Shown: positions 48,016-58,823 of the stretch, in pieces | How the letters are laid out: each line of letters begins with the position of its first letter | Numbering within the stretch: position 1 is the first letter of the stretch | Source: Hypericum androsaemum | Taxonomy: Eukaryota; Streptophyta; Magnoliopsida; Malpighiales; Hypericaceae | DNA length: 64,000 nucleotides | Assembly: GCA_963995505.1 (NCBI GenBank) | Contig: OZ023192.1 | Coordinates: 4,943,001 to 5,007,000 of the forward strand | Reading direction: 5' to 3' | Notes under the pieces: generated by a model | The model's input: only the letters and a program-made list of their open reading frames with translations | What the model was told of the DNA's origin: nothing | Databases searched by the model: none | Made by a program: the position numbers and the translations under genes

Positions 48016-50934
48016 TGTCACGACCCAAATCGATGGTCGGTGACCGGCGCTAGACTTCAACTACTTTAATCACAAAGAAATCTAGCGAGCCTCAAACATA
48101 TTCAGAATTTATAATAATAAGCCTTTAAATATAAAATTTAAAACTTAATGATCTTTAGTTTTATATTCTAGTTTCATATTCTAAATTTACAAAATATAAG
48201 CCAAGCTTTTCCTTTTTAATACATATTCATATGTTCTTTTCCCAAGATCAAATTAAACTATGTAACTACGGAGCTTCTAGATCAAAGAACAAAATACAAA
48301 CTGGAGACCTCGATGCAAGTCCTGGAGAACAAAGTGGACTTGGTACAATCATAGCAGATCTCTGAACAAATACAACTCATGTACGAGTTCCTGCAAAAAC
48401 TGGTGAGAGGGAGGTGAGTGTTTTGCAACACCCCGTAAACAAATAACATATGTATCGCAATTTATTTAGCTACTCAATACACAAACATACCTAACACATG
48501 CATATGACTAACATGGCAATTGAATCATGCGGACATTTACATTATTATAAAGTCATAATTACCAGATGACCAAATATTAATATATAATCACAACGGCACA
48601 CAAACATGAGCAAACTACGCAACGTCCCATACCGTCACTCAGTTTCACACATGAACACATAATTCCAAAATCATATCACAGAACTGGACGAATATTCAAC
48701 AGAATCTTAATTGTATCACTCCTCTCCAACACGAGGATACCATATCTCAAAGGTACCATCATCAACCAACCTCCTCGGCCAAATAGTTCTGCCCGCCGGA
48801 AGGCAACCATATCATATCAGACCAACCTGATCGGCCAAATAGTTTTGCCCGCCGTAGGCAACCATATCATATCAGACCAACCTCATCGGCCAAATAGTTC
48901 TGCCCGCCGTAGGCAACCATATCATATCAGACCAACCTCATCGGCCAAATAGTTCTGCCCGCCGTAGGCAACCATATCATATCAGACAAACCTCATCGGC
49001 CAAATAGTTCTGCCCGCCGTAGGCAACCATATCATATCAGACCAACCTCATCAGCCAAATAGTTCTGCCCGCCGTAGGCAACCATATCATATCAGACCAA
49101 CCTCATCGGCCAAATAGTTCTGCCCGCCGTAGGCAACCATATCACATAGCAGAGCTATCTATATCATATAGTTATTCGTATCACACAAATTCATAGGTTC
49201 CAAACGAATTAAATATGTCCAATGAACAAACCGATATTTCTAGTGCCCACTCGAGGCCAACTTAATCAAACACTTACAAATCATAATGTCACATCTTCAT
49301 GCTCATATGAAAAATGCACAATATGCACTAACAATACCATATTCAAATCATAACAAATAAATAGAGTGCGCCAAAGAAAGCACGAGTCACATATTATTTG
49401 TTTACCATTTTGACCGAACGTCCATCAGTGAATTTCTTTCCCCCAATATACAAACTCCTTTCCCCTTTACGTGATCCACGCTCAAATTCCCCAACGTACA
49501 ATTATTGCAATCTCAAACCTGTCACAACCAATATCCATTTCTCTAATTCAATTATATCATAATACATATAGCTTGTCAATTCTATTAGACTTATCCATCA
49601 GTTCTATTTTCTTCCTAGCTTCTTATATATTATAAAATTTCCATTTAAATAGACGAAACACACAATTTCGTTTCAGACCAATTGAATTCATCGAACAAGT
49701 ATTGCTATAAGTACTTAGTAATTTGATTCCAAGGTTCACCGAAAACTTACTCAACACGTGGCATTTAAAATAACCCAACTGATTTCATGAAGGCTCTAGT
49801 TCAGTTGAAATAGGTTTATTATCTTCTATGATTCTAAGATACATTTATTAACTCATATTTTTTAATGATTATAATCTTCCTTTATAGCCTTCCTCTGAAT
49901 GATGTCTCGTAGGATATTATACTCATTACTCAACAATATATAATTTCAACATTCTGATTATATTGGTAAAAGCAAACATCCTCCTTTTTCTTTTCGTTGG
50001 TACTTATCCTAAGCAAAGATAAGTATTTAGTAATCGACTTTATTTCTATTAGTCCATCTTCCGATTCAACTAAATGGTTTGAGTTCATCGTTATTGAGAT
50101 ACTTTCTATATATTAATTATTCATATCACGTTTGATTAAAAATAATTTCTGCTACAGTATATTTAGTTATCTTGTGTCTTATCCCAGCAAGATCAAGATC
50201 ATGTACCATAAGTAGTTACTCTAAATCAATTAAACCTCAGCAATAAATTACCTTCCAGTTTTATCTTGGAATCGTTTTAACCAATATTCCAGCCTTACTT
50301 ACCAATTTCGTAATTAGATACTGATATTCAATAATTTATATAATATATGAAGATTTACTTACCATATTGATTTAGGTTCTCTATCTTCGTCGGTCTCCAG
50401 CCTCCTTTTATTATTTTATTTTTTTTGCTTCCCTTTAATCTATCATCTTTTTCTTCCTCACGGCTTACTTCTTTAACTGTTTTGGTGGAGTTCACTATTT
50501 ACCATTACACCAAATTGCCATCTTTCACCGCCTCTTAGTCTTCCGCCTTTTTATATTTGCTTGCTGTAGCTTTTAAATGAGAACAAGTAATGTCCACTAA
50601 TCAATTTTATATTGGACCACATTTTCGTGGCCAAACTCAATATTTGCCACGTTTTAACTCTTTTTTTTTACTACTTCATATTTATCTAGTTTCATTTTGT
50701 GATTCGGTGGAGATAGATCCATTTTATGTTATTTTATTTTTCATTTGTTAATCTTAGATAAGTTTGAATGAAGCTTTTATTTTATTGTCACTTAAGTTCG
50801 CAAGTATAATTTTACTTAATACCTTGATCTAAATCTGTAATTATATTTCTATTTCACAAAAATGTATATTATTATTTTACCGAGCATACATGATTAAATC
50901 AAACTAATTTTCGGTGATATAGTTGGGTATTACA
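48016..50934 (-). mobile_element. Solo LTR (2.9 kb) inside F-box copy 4
   Basis: Starts TGTCACGACCC and ends GGGTATTACA on the plus strand, flanked by the 5-bp duplication CTGTG (48011-48015, 50935-50939). No internal LTR pair, primer site or coding frame was found, so a solo LTR is the simplest reading; a non-coding mini-element is possible. Orientation is set by analogy, as GGGTCGTGACA is a common LTR 3' end. Confidence 0.8.
48764..49146. repeat. Tandem array, 55-bp unit, about 7 copies
   Basis: The unit contains ACCAACCTCATCGGCCAAAT, AGTTCTGCCCGCCGTAGGCA and ACCATATCATATCAG. Copies are nearly identical, with a few substitutions (CTCATCAGCC in one, TTTTGCC in another). It lies inside the 2.9-kb LTR. 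There are no spacers, so it is a minisatellite and not a CRISPR array. Confidence 0.92.
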
Positions 50935-51536
50935 CTGTGAGTAGTGCCTCCCCAAACCATATGATGCCTTCTGATATTCGTGCTGAACCCGCGGAACTCA
51001 GTTGGCAACGAAGCATCCCCGCGCGCGTATAAATGTAGGGGCCGCATGTTACGGGCCACAGTCATGTTGCTCCAACGGAGTGGAGTTACGTAGAGATGGA
51101 CCTGGCTTGGAAGCTTTGTTTCAAGTGGGTGAGTCGAGAGCTCTAGCCATGGACTAGCAAATATCCTGCGGGTAGTGCAACTACCAGACTCGTAAGTGCC
51201 CTTTTCGGCTCTCCACAACTTGGTCACTCCTCTTCCGCGGATGGTGGCCATTAGAGATAACTCGTCGCATATCAAGCTGATGACGTGCTCGGGAAGATCT
51301 GGCCAGGAAGTAGAAGGAGGTGGCCCTGTCTTCTTGGTTGCTGCTGCTGCTAGTTTATCTCCTTTCTCGCTTCTCTTCTGAGCCATTGACATTAGTAATC
51401 AACTCTTAAATGGACACGTGTCAAACGGTACTTTCCCGGATGATACACGCTATATATAAATTGCCGAAAGTTTAGGATTCGGTTAGTTCTAGAGAAACTT
51501 ATAAATTGTCACTCTCTGACTTTGATCACAGAGTTT

Positions 51537-52163
51537 TGTTGGGTTGAATGCATTTTAATGCATTTGGCCCAAAATGGTAAGGCCCAAAGTGGAGGCCCAA
51601 AAGGGAAATGGAAAAGTGCAATACCGCATTGATTAGAGCAAGGAGGATTTCCTTGTTTATAAGAAATTTCCCTCCTCACCTCTCAAACTTGGTTGACTAC
51701 CTAAAGGCTGACCCACCGCTAGCTGTGAGGACGGTGCGAAGCACCGTCCGAGCACGAGCACGCGCTCGCGCACACGCGCACGCGCGTATGCGCATGGCGT
51801 ATTGGACGCAGGTCGCAATGGGCGCTTTGTGGCGAAGTGCCAGGCCTGCCCCCTTGCCATAATCCTCATCCCAGCAACTCATTGCATAAGCATTCGTTAG
51901 CAATAGTTGTCTTCTTCTCTCCCCCCGATTCTCACTTACAAGAGTCCGAAAGTTCTGGGTATATAAGGGTTCGCCCAAAAGTTTCGAGATACGTGTGCAA
52001 CGGTCTTGGAAATGCCCTAACAGTCGTTGTATCTTGGGGATGATTGCCGTAGCCCGTACCGCACTGAAATATACGGGGCAATCTCGTCTTACGGAGAAAG
52101 TGTCCAACACTTGCCTCGACTGAAGTAGATCCTATTCAAGTACACCAACCCTCCGAAACAACA
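51537..52163 (+). repeat. 5' LTR of the copia element, internally deleted
   Basis: 627 bp, TGTTGGGTTG to CCGAAACAACA. Compared with the 3' LTR (905 bp) it lacks about 280 bp between GGCGCTTTGTGGCG and CCCCCTTGCCATAATCC, including the CCTATAAATAGG promoter element. A weaker GTATATAAGG at about 51958 remains. Confidence 0.9.
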
Positions 52164-52191
52164 ATCGTAAGATGATAACGTGTACTTGAAG

Positions 52192-52943
52192 ATGGCATCG
52201 ACAAGCTCAGCACCAGCGGTCCCGGGAACTGTCCACGCTGAAAGGCCGGCCAAGTTCAACGGTACCGAGTTCAAGAGGTGGCAACAGAAGATGTTGTTCT
52301 ACCTGACGACGCTCAACCTGGTCCGATTCTTGAAGGAAGAGGCTCCGAAGGTGGCGAAAAATGAGGCAGATCAACAGAAGATCAACGCCCTCGATGCATG
52401 GAGTCATAGCGACTTCCTATGCCGGAACTACATCCTAAATGGACTGGACGACACGCTCTACAATGTCTACGCGGAAGCCAAGACTGCTAAGGAGCTGTGG
52501 AGTTCACTCGAGAAGAAGTACAAAATAGAGGATGCCGGGATGAAGAAATTCATCGTCGGTCGATTCCTCGACTTCAAGATGGTGGACTCTAAGAAGGTCA
52601 TCGACCAAGTGCAGGAGCTGCAGTTGATCCTCCATGAGATCCAAGCCGAAGGGATGCAACTCAGCGAGTCCTTCCAAGTAGCTGCGATGATCGAGAAGCT
52701 CCCCCCGCTCTGAAAGGATTTCAAGAGCTACCTCAAGCACAAGAGGAAGGACATGAGCCTAGAAGACCTGATCGTGAGACTTAGGATAAAGGAAGACAAC
52801 CGAAAGTCCGAAGTCAAGCAAGGTAAGGCCAACTCTGAGACCACCGTGCACCTCGCTGAGGGAACAAGTGGCAAGAAGAGCCCAAGAAGAAAAAGAATAA
52901 GAAGATCAAGGGTGACTGCTACAACTGCGGCAAACTCGGCCAC
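52192..52943 (+). pseudogene. Copia gag, nonsense and frameshifted
   Basis: Starts at ATG 52192 ([10 protein letters not shown]), with the copia Gag core [17 protein letters not shown] and [16 protein letters not shown] at 52711-52713 stands where the family has Trp (LPPLWKDF). The frame then runs through a Lys/Arg-rich stretch and shifts phase at about 52875. After the shift it enters the CCHC knuckle [14 protein letters not shown] (about 52918-52961). Gag forms the particle and binds the RNA. Confidence 0.85.
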
Positions 52944-53581
52944 ATGGCTAAGGACTGTCGCCAGCCGAAGAAGGACAACCAAGGAAAGCCTAACCTGGCT
53001 GAAGACTTATCCCAGATGGATCTGTCAGCTGTGGTGTTTGAAGCCAACCTGGTGGACAATCCAAGAGATTGGTTCGTGGACACTGGAGCTACCCGCCATA
53101 TCTGCTCGGATAAGGAGATATTCTCAAACTATATCCCGATCACCGGCCGAAAGCTGTTCATGGGAAACTCCTCAACGTCCAAGATCGTAGGTCTGGGTAA
53201 GGTGGTCCTGAAGCTGACCTCAGGAAAGGAGCTGACCCTCAAGGATGTGCTGCATGTCCCGGACATCCGCAAGAACTTAGTTTCCGGCTCACTGTTAAGC
53301 AAAGCCGGTCTTAAGCTTGTATTTGAGGCTGATAAGTTTGTACTGACCAAAGCGGGTCAATTCATAGGAAAGGGTTATCTAGAAAGGGGGCTATTTAAGA
53401 TGAATATAATAACTGTACATCGCACCTTTAACGGTGAAAATAAAGTTAATGCTTCTTCTTACTTGGCCGAGTGTTCTAATTTATGGCATGGTAAATTAGG
53501 ACACGTAAATTTAAACTCGCTAAGAAAGTTAGTAAGTTTAAATTTATTGCCGAATCTAGAGTTCAACCCATCCGATAAATG
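52944..53581 (+). pseudogene. Copia protease and N-terminal integrase segment
   Basis: After the knuckle, the frame carries [12 protein letters not shown] (about 53073), the copia protease active site, then the [15 protein letters not shown] block. It ends with [17 protein letters not shown], the His half of the integrase HHCC finger. The frame stops at 53579-53581 (TGA) exactly where the first Cys of the Cys-Cys half is expected, and the next frame begins beyond it. About 50 bp seem to be deleted. Confidence 0.82.
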
Positions 53582-55375
53582 AGAAGTACTACGCCTTTAG
53601 AGTTAATTCATACGGACACTTGCGATATGAAACACGTGCAAACTAAAGGCGGGAAGAAATACTTCATCACGTTTATCGATGATTGCACGAGATACTGTTA
53701 CGTATATCTCCTAAAGGGCAAAGACGAAGCTCTTGATGCCTTTAAGAGATATAAGAATGAGGTTGAAAATCAACTCAGCTTGAAAATCAAAATGATCCGA
53801 AGTGATCGAGGAGGAGAATATGTAGCTCCGTTTGAGGAACTCTGTCAAGAACATGGCATTATTCATCAGACGAATGCTCCATATTCACCTCAATCAAATG
53901 GCGTAGCTGAACGCAAAAATCGAACTCTTAAAGAGATGATGAACGCTATGTTCATTAGCTCGGGCTTACCCCAGAGCATGTGGGGGGAAGCTGTGCTCTC
54001 AGCTAACCACATTCTAAACAAATTGCCACACAAGAAAAGAGATAAAACTCCATATGAACTATGGAAAGGAAGGAAGCCTTCTTACGGTTACCTTAAAGTG
54101 TGGGGGTGCCTAGCAAAGGTCGAAGTACCTAAGCCTAAGCAGGTGAGAATAATACCCAAGACTATTGATTGCATCTTTATCGGATATGCACAAAATAGTA
54201 GTGCTTATCGATTTTTTGTGCATAAATCTGAAAACTCTGAGAGAAACACAGGAATGGTCATAGAATCAAGGAACGCAACGTTCTTTGAGAATAGCTTTCC
54301 TAATAAGGAAAGAAAGGAAGGAAGCTCAAAGAAAAGGGCTCACGAGACTACACAAGGGTCCAATCAGGAAAAAGATGAACCTAGACGTAGTAAACTGACA
54401 AAGGTAACCAAATCCTTTGGTCCGGACTATCTAACCTACGCGTTAGAAGATGAACCCAGGATAATTCAAGAGGCATTGTCCAGTCCAGATGCTCCTCTCT
54501 GGAAGAAAGCTATCAATAGTGAGATAGAATCCATTATGCAAAACCACACGTATGAAATCGTGAATCTCCCACCGGGCTGCAAACCTTTGGGATGCAGGTG
54601 GATCCTAAAAAGGAAATACAAAGCTGATGGATCAATTGACAAGTACAAAGCTCGATTGGTAGCTAAGGGGTTCAAACAGAAGGAGGGATATGATTTCTTT
54701 GACACGTATTCACCGGTCACACGAATCACATCAATTAGAATACTCATAGCTATTGCAGCACTCTATAACCTCGAGATCTACCAAATGGACGTAAAAACAG
54801 CTTTCCTAAATGGAGAACTGGAAGAGGAGATATACATTGAGCAACCTGAAGGGTTTGTGGCTCCCGGACAAGAGCATAAAGTGTGCCGACTAGTCAAGTC
54901 ACTATACGGGCTAAAACAAGCGCCGAAACAGTGGCACGAGAAATTTGACAGAACAATGCTGTCAAATGGATTTAAGATCAATGAGTGCGATAAATGTGTT
55001 TACATTAAGGGCACACCTGAAGCTTACGTAATTGTATGTCTCTACGTAGATGACTTACTAATTACGGGAAGCAATAAAGAGGTTATTGTGAAAACTAAGA
55101 ACATGTTAAAGAATCACTTTGACATGAAAGATATGGGTCTGGCAGACGTCATACTAGGAATAAAAATTTCTAGAAAAGCTGACAAAATTATCTTGACACA
55201 ATCCCACTACGTGGAAAGCGTACTCAAGAAATTTGAAGCTTTTGACAAACCTCTGGTTAAGACTCTTAGCCAAGAATCGAGGGGACCCAGTATCTCAACT
55301 GAAGTATGCGCAAATTATCGGGAGCTTGATGTATTTAACAAACTGCACTCGCCCCGATATTGCGTACTCAGTTAG
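53579..55375 (+). pseudogene. Copia integrase core and reverse transcriptase (598 codons)
   Basis: The integrase DDE core shows HTDTCDM, IRSDRGGEY and SNGVAERKNRT. The GKKPYE-like linker reads YELWKGRKPSYGYLKVWGC. RT follows with WILKRKYKADGSIDKYKARLV, MDVKTAFLNGELEEEIY, SLYGLKQAPKQWHEKF and the catalytic YVDDLLITGS at about 55045. The frame drifts off at about 55285, where a phase change separates RT from RNase H. This is the longest open frame in the window but only part of a polyprotein. Integrase inserts element DNA; RT makes it. Confidence 0.88.
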
Positions 55376-55973
55376 TAAACTTAGCAGATTCACAAGTAAT
55401 CCAGGAAAGGATCACTGGCTAGCTCTAGAAAGGGTTTTACGGTATTTAAAACATACCATAAACCATGGTATACATTATGCTAAATATCCTGCTGTATTAG
55501 AAGGATACAGTGACGCAAACTGGATATCAGACACAAAGGACTCCAAATCCACGAGTGGATACGTATTCATCATACGAGGAGGTGCCGTGTCTTGGAAGTC
55601 CTCTAAACAAGCATGCATAGCTCGATCCACCATGGAGTCGGAGTTTATAGCGCTAGACAAAGCTGGGGAAGAAGCTGAATGGCTCAGAAACTTCCTAGAG
55701 GATATTCCGTGCTGGAGCAAACCGGTACCTCCCGTATTAATACATTGTGATAGCATGTCTGCAATCGGGAGAGCACAAAGTACAATGTACAATGGAAAAT
55801 CTCGACATATCCGTCGGAGACACAATACCGTTAGACAGTTGATCTCTAGTGGGGTGATCACCATTAATTATGTAAAGTCCAAGGACAACTTAGCTGATCC
55901 TTTTACGAAAGGAATCAATAGAGATCAAATGTACAACGTAGTAAGGGGAATGGGATTAAAATTTACACACTAA
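55285..55973 (+). pseudogene. Copia RNase H domain
   Basis: Plus frame with [74 protein letters not shown] and the terminal [10 protein letters not shown], ending at TAA 55971-55973. It continues RT in another phase, so a frameshift splits pol. Confidence 0.85.
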
Positions 55974-56516
55974 AGAACATCCATAGCGGTAACTCAACCA
56001 TGATGAGTGGAGATCCCACAAACTTGGTTCAATGAGACAACTAAGTTATGGAGGGTTCAGTAAATAACCTGGAACCTATCTCATTCTCAGAAGCTGCCTA
56101 GGTATCAACCTGCAGAGGTGTGGTAAGGTTAAGCATTACGCTTTTAATGATTCCTATACCTTGATAAAGGTGGAGTATGGCAGGATACCCCTGATAGGAG
56201 ATCACCTATGCAAGTGTGAAGTGAGGCCGCTTCAAATGGAAAAAAAACTTATGAATCCAAGATACGGTCCATGGCCGAAACGGACACAACGTGAGAACCC
56301 AAATATACTAGGGTTATTATTGTGTAAATGTTATTGTCTTGGTTTACACCAAAAGTTGACGGTTCAAGACATCACGTTCACCGAGCAGCGAGTAAATCTG
56401 ATAACATATTACTAGAGAAGGTTCAAAGCCACAAGCTACCTGTCTCAATGCAATAATAACACGTCAGAATTTTCGATTAGAGTATGCATGCATTAATCAT
56501 CATTCATGTGGGGGAT

Positions 56517-57421
56517 TGTTGGGTTGAATGCATTTTAATGCATTTGGCCCAAAATGGTAAGGCCCAAAGTGGAGGCCCAAAAGGGAAATGGAAAAGTGCA
56601 ATACCACATTGATTAGAGCAAGGAGGATTTTCTTGTTTATAAGGAATTCCCCTCCTCACCTCTCAAACTTGGTTGGCTACCTAAAGGCTGACCCACCGCT
56701 AGCTGCGACGATGGTGCGAAGCACGGTCCGAGCACGAGCACGCGCACGCGCGTGTGCACATGGCGCATTGGACGCAGGTCGCAATGGGCGCTTTGTGGCG
56801 CACTTCGCACGTGCGCATCATCGCGAGGAGCTGGAGGAGCCTTAAGTATTTTGCCCGGGTCCGGAGGCAGCTACCGAAGCGACGAGGAGCTGCGAGCGCG
56901 ACGGGCAGGAATGTGCAGGAGACTTCCAGAAGGCCGAAGGGGTGCGAGATCCATCGCGAAAGGGCGCCAGCGTAGCCTGGGCGCGCCCGGAAGTATCCAG
57001 AAGCCACCGAAGGGCCACGAGCGCAGCCAGACAGCCTGCTGGCCAAGCGGACACGTCCCTTCGGGTTGGCTGCCTCCCTGCCTCCTCCAGCCTATAAATA
57101 GGCCTACCCCCTTGCCATAATCCTCATCCCAGCAACTCATTGCATAAGCATTCATTAGCAATAGTTGTCTTCTTCTCTCCCCCCGATTCTCACTTACAAG
57201 AGTCCGAAAGTTCTGGGTATATAAGGGTTCGCCCGAAAGTTTCGAGATACGTGTGCAACGGTCTTGGAAACGCCCTAACAGTCGTTGTATCTTGGGGACG
57301 ATTGCCGTAGCCCGTACCGCACTGAAATATACGGGGCAATCTCGTCTTACGGAGAAAGTGTCCAACACTTGCCTCGACTGAAATAGATCCTATTCAAGTA
57401 CACCAACCCTCCGAAACAACA
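56517..57421 (+). repeat. 3' LTR of the copia element, full length
   Basis: 905 bp after the polypurine tract ATGTGGGGGAT. It contains a CpG-rich block (56.8-57.06 kb) and the CCTATAAATAGG promoter (57090-57102). Ends CCGAAACAACA; duplication AGTTT follows. Confidence 0.92.
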
Positions 57422-57426
57422 AGTTT

Positions 57427-58823
57427 GTGATGTATATATTTGTTTGGATGTTTGGGCTCCAAGGTCCCGGAATAGAAAATTTCTGTTTATTCAATTTGTA
57501 GGTTCGTTAGAAAATTGCAATCGGGAAGAGAAGATTCCCAAGTCCCCGGCACGATAACTTGGACAACAAGTTGCCTTCTCTGCAATTTTTTTTTTATTGA
57601 CGAGAATCTGTAATTTATGTTTTTCGAGCTTCAAAAGTCAACACTAAACTAATTTGGGAAAAATTGGCCTGCGATGCTACAAGACTTAAGACTAGCTCTG
57701 TCCTAATAGTGGTTGCATTGGTATTTTTTTAATGAAAAAAATATTATTGAGAGAAAAGTACAGATTAATAAGATTGGACAATAACTTGAATATTATAAAT
57801 TAAGAAAATCTAGTTTCGTCACTTTTATTGAAACGGTAGATTTTATTCCAGAAACAAAAATACACCATTCATGGAATGACTGCCAAAGAATCGAAAGTTT
57901 CGTCACATATTTTTTTTCTTTTTATTCTTTTACTTTTTGGATAAGTAGAATATTTACTTATTTACTATATGAAAAATGTTCATTTTTAATATCTATGGTT
58001 TGACTTTTTTTACTCTATTTTTTTCTTTTTTGGGATATAAGTTTTACAATACTCTTAGTGACAAATTCTTAGCAATAACAATGGACAGATCCACTAGACC
58101 TAGATCTTTTTCTATTATTTTTATGATGGAACCAGATCATTTAACGAAAAAGAAAAAATTATAAAATAGGATTTGGTATAGCCTACAATATAACCACAAC
58201 TTAAATATGAAGCTATCTAGAATCGGACCAAACTTTTGATTTTGAGTTACAAATATTTTATTTCTTCTTCTTTTGGCTTCCCTTAGGTATGCCATTACTT
58301 TCATGAGTAACCATTAAACACAACTTGACAAAATTTAACCATCGTTTAAAAGTTGTTATTAAAAGTGTCAATTTGAAAATTCTATGTCTTTTAAAAAAGA
58401 AATCACATGTTACTTGGTTAAAAAGCTTCAAACTCATAGACTAAAATGATTTATTTTCTTAATTATTATCATAAAACAAAAGGTAGGATATATACCTTGC
58501 GGAAATGCCGGGTCTAACATACTTTGATTTTTTAAGGGTAGAGTTGGAATTTTGAAATAATTTTAACATCCTTATGGATGGACAAACCAAGTAGGTTGAG
58601 TACGAATTACAAAACAGCTTCAAAGTACATCTTCTCATACTTGTCTTGTCTAGGTTGACTGCGAATGTTCTTAGACATGAAGCCACGAAGGGAAGGCCTT
58701 ACTTCATGATCAACAAAGAACTTTCGACAAATTAATAGAGAGTTAAGACTATCTTGGTGTTATTGGCGTATTACCTCCATTTTGAAATAAAATTCTACCG
58801 TTCCAAAAAAAATAGAAAAACGG
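57427..58823. other. Displaced promoter of F-box copy 4 and AT-rich spacer
   Basis: 57427-57480 (GTGATGTATATATTTG ... TTGGGCTCCAAGG) matches the upstream region of the intact F-box gene at 59845-59885, so it is the original upstream DNA of copy 4. The rest is AT-rich with no gene. A block at about 58612-58640 resembles the shared 3' flank of the F-box copies. Confidence 0.6.

Larger units (their letters stand above)
47440..51386 (-). pseudogene. F-box/DUF295 pseudogene, copy 4, split by a 2.9-kb LTR
   Basis: N-terminal part 51386-50935: MAQKRSEKGDK, F-box SWPDLPEHVISLICDELSL, then GDASLPTEF. C-terminal part 48015-47440: DPNCRDPSE, FYVLSLQGTLALVEE, the LFLGTNCAMSVLA block, WWVYDM, stop at 47440. 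A solo LTR (48016-50934) with the duplication CTGTG separates the halves. With the LTR and one duplication copy removed, the two halves are in the same phase, with a single in-frame TAG a few codons after the join. The gene's upstream region is itself cut by the copia element at 51537-57421, and its TATA region reappears at about 57430. Confidence 0.88.
51537..57421 (+). mobile_element. Ty1/copia retrotransposon, 5.9 kb, complete order but disabled
   Basis: 5' LTR 51537-52163, gag, protease, integrase, RT, RNase H, polypurine tract, 3' LTR 56517-57421, with the exact duplication AGTTT at 51532-51536 and 57422-57426. Domain order PR-IN-RT-RH defines copia. At least four coding lesions and a 280-bp deletion in the 5' LTR make it non-autonomous. 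It sits in the upstream region of F-box copy 4. Confidence 0.95.

Noticed and set aside
48764..49146. Regular repeats resembling a CRISPR array
   Set aside because: The 55-bp units are contiguous without unique spacers and sit in a plant LTR; it is a minisatellite.
56699..57368. Overlapping long frames in the copia 3' LTR
   Set aside because: They arise in the CpG-rich LTR block, lie in several phases and both strands, and match no family.
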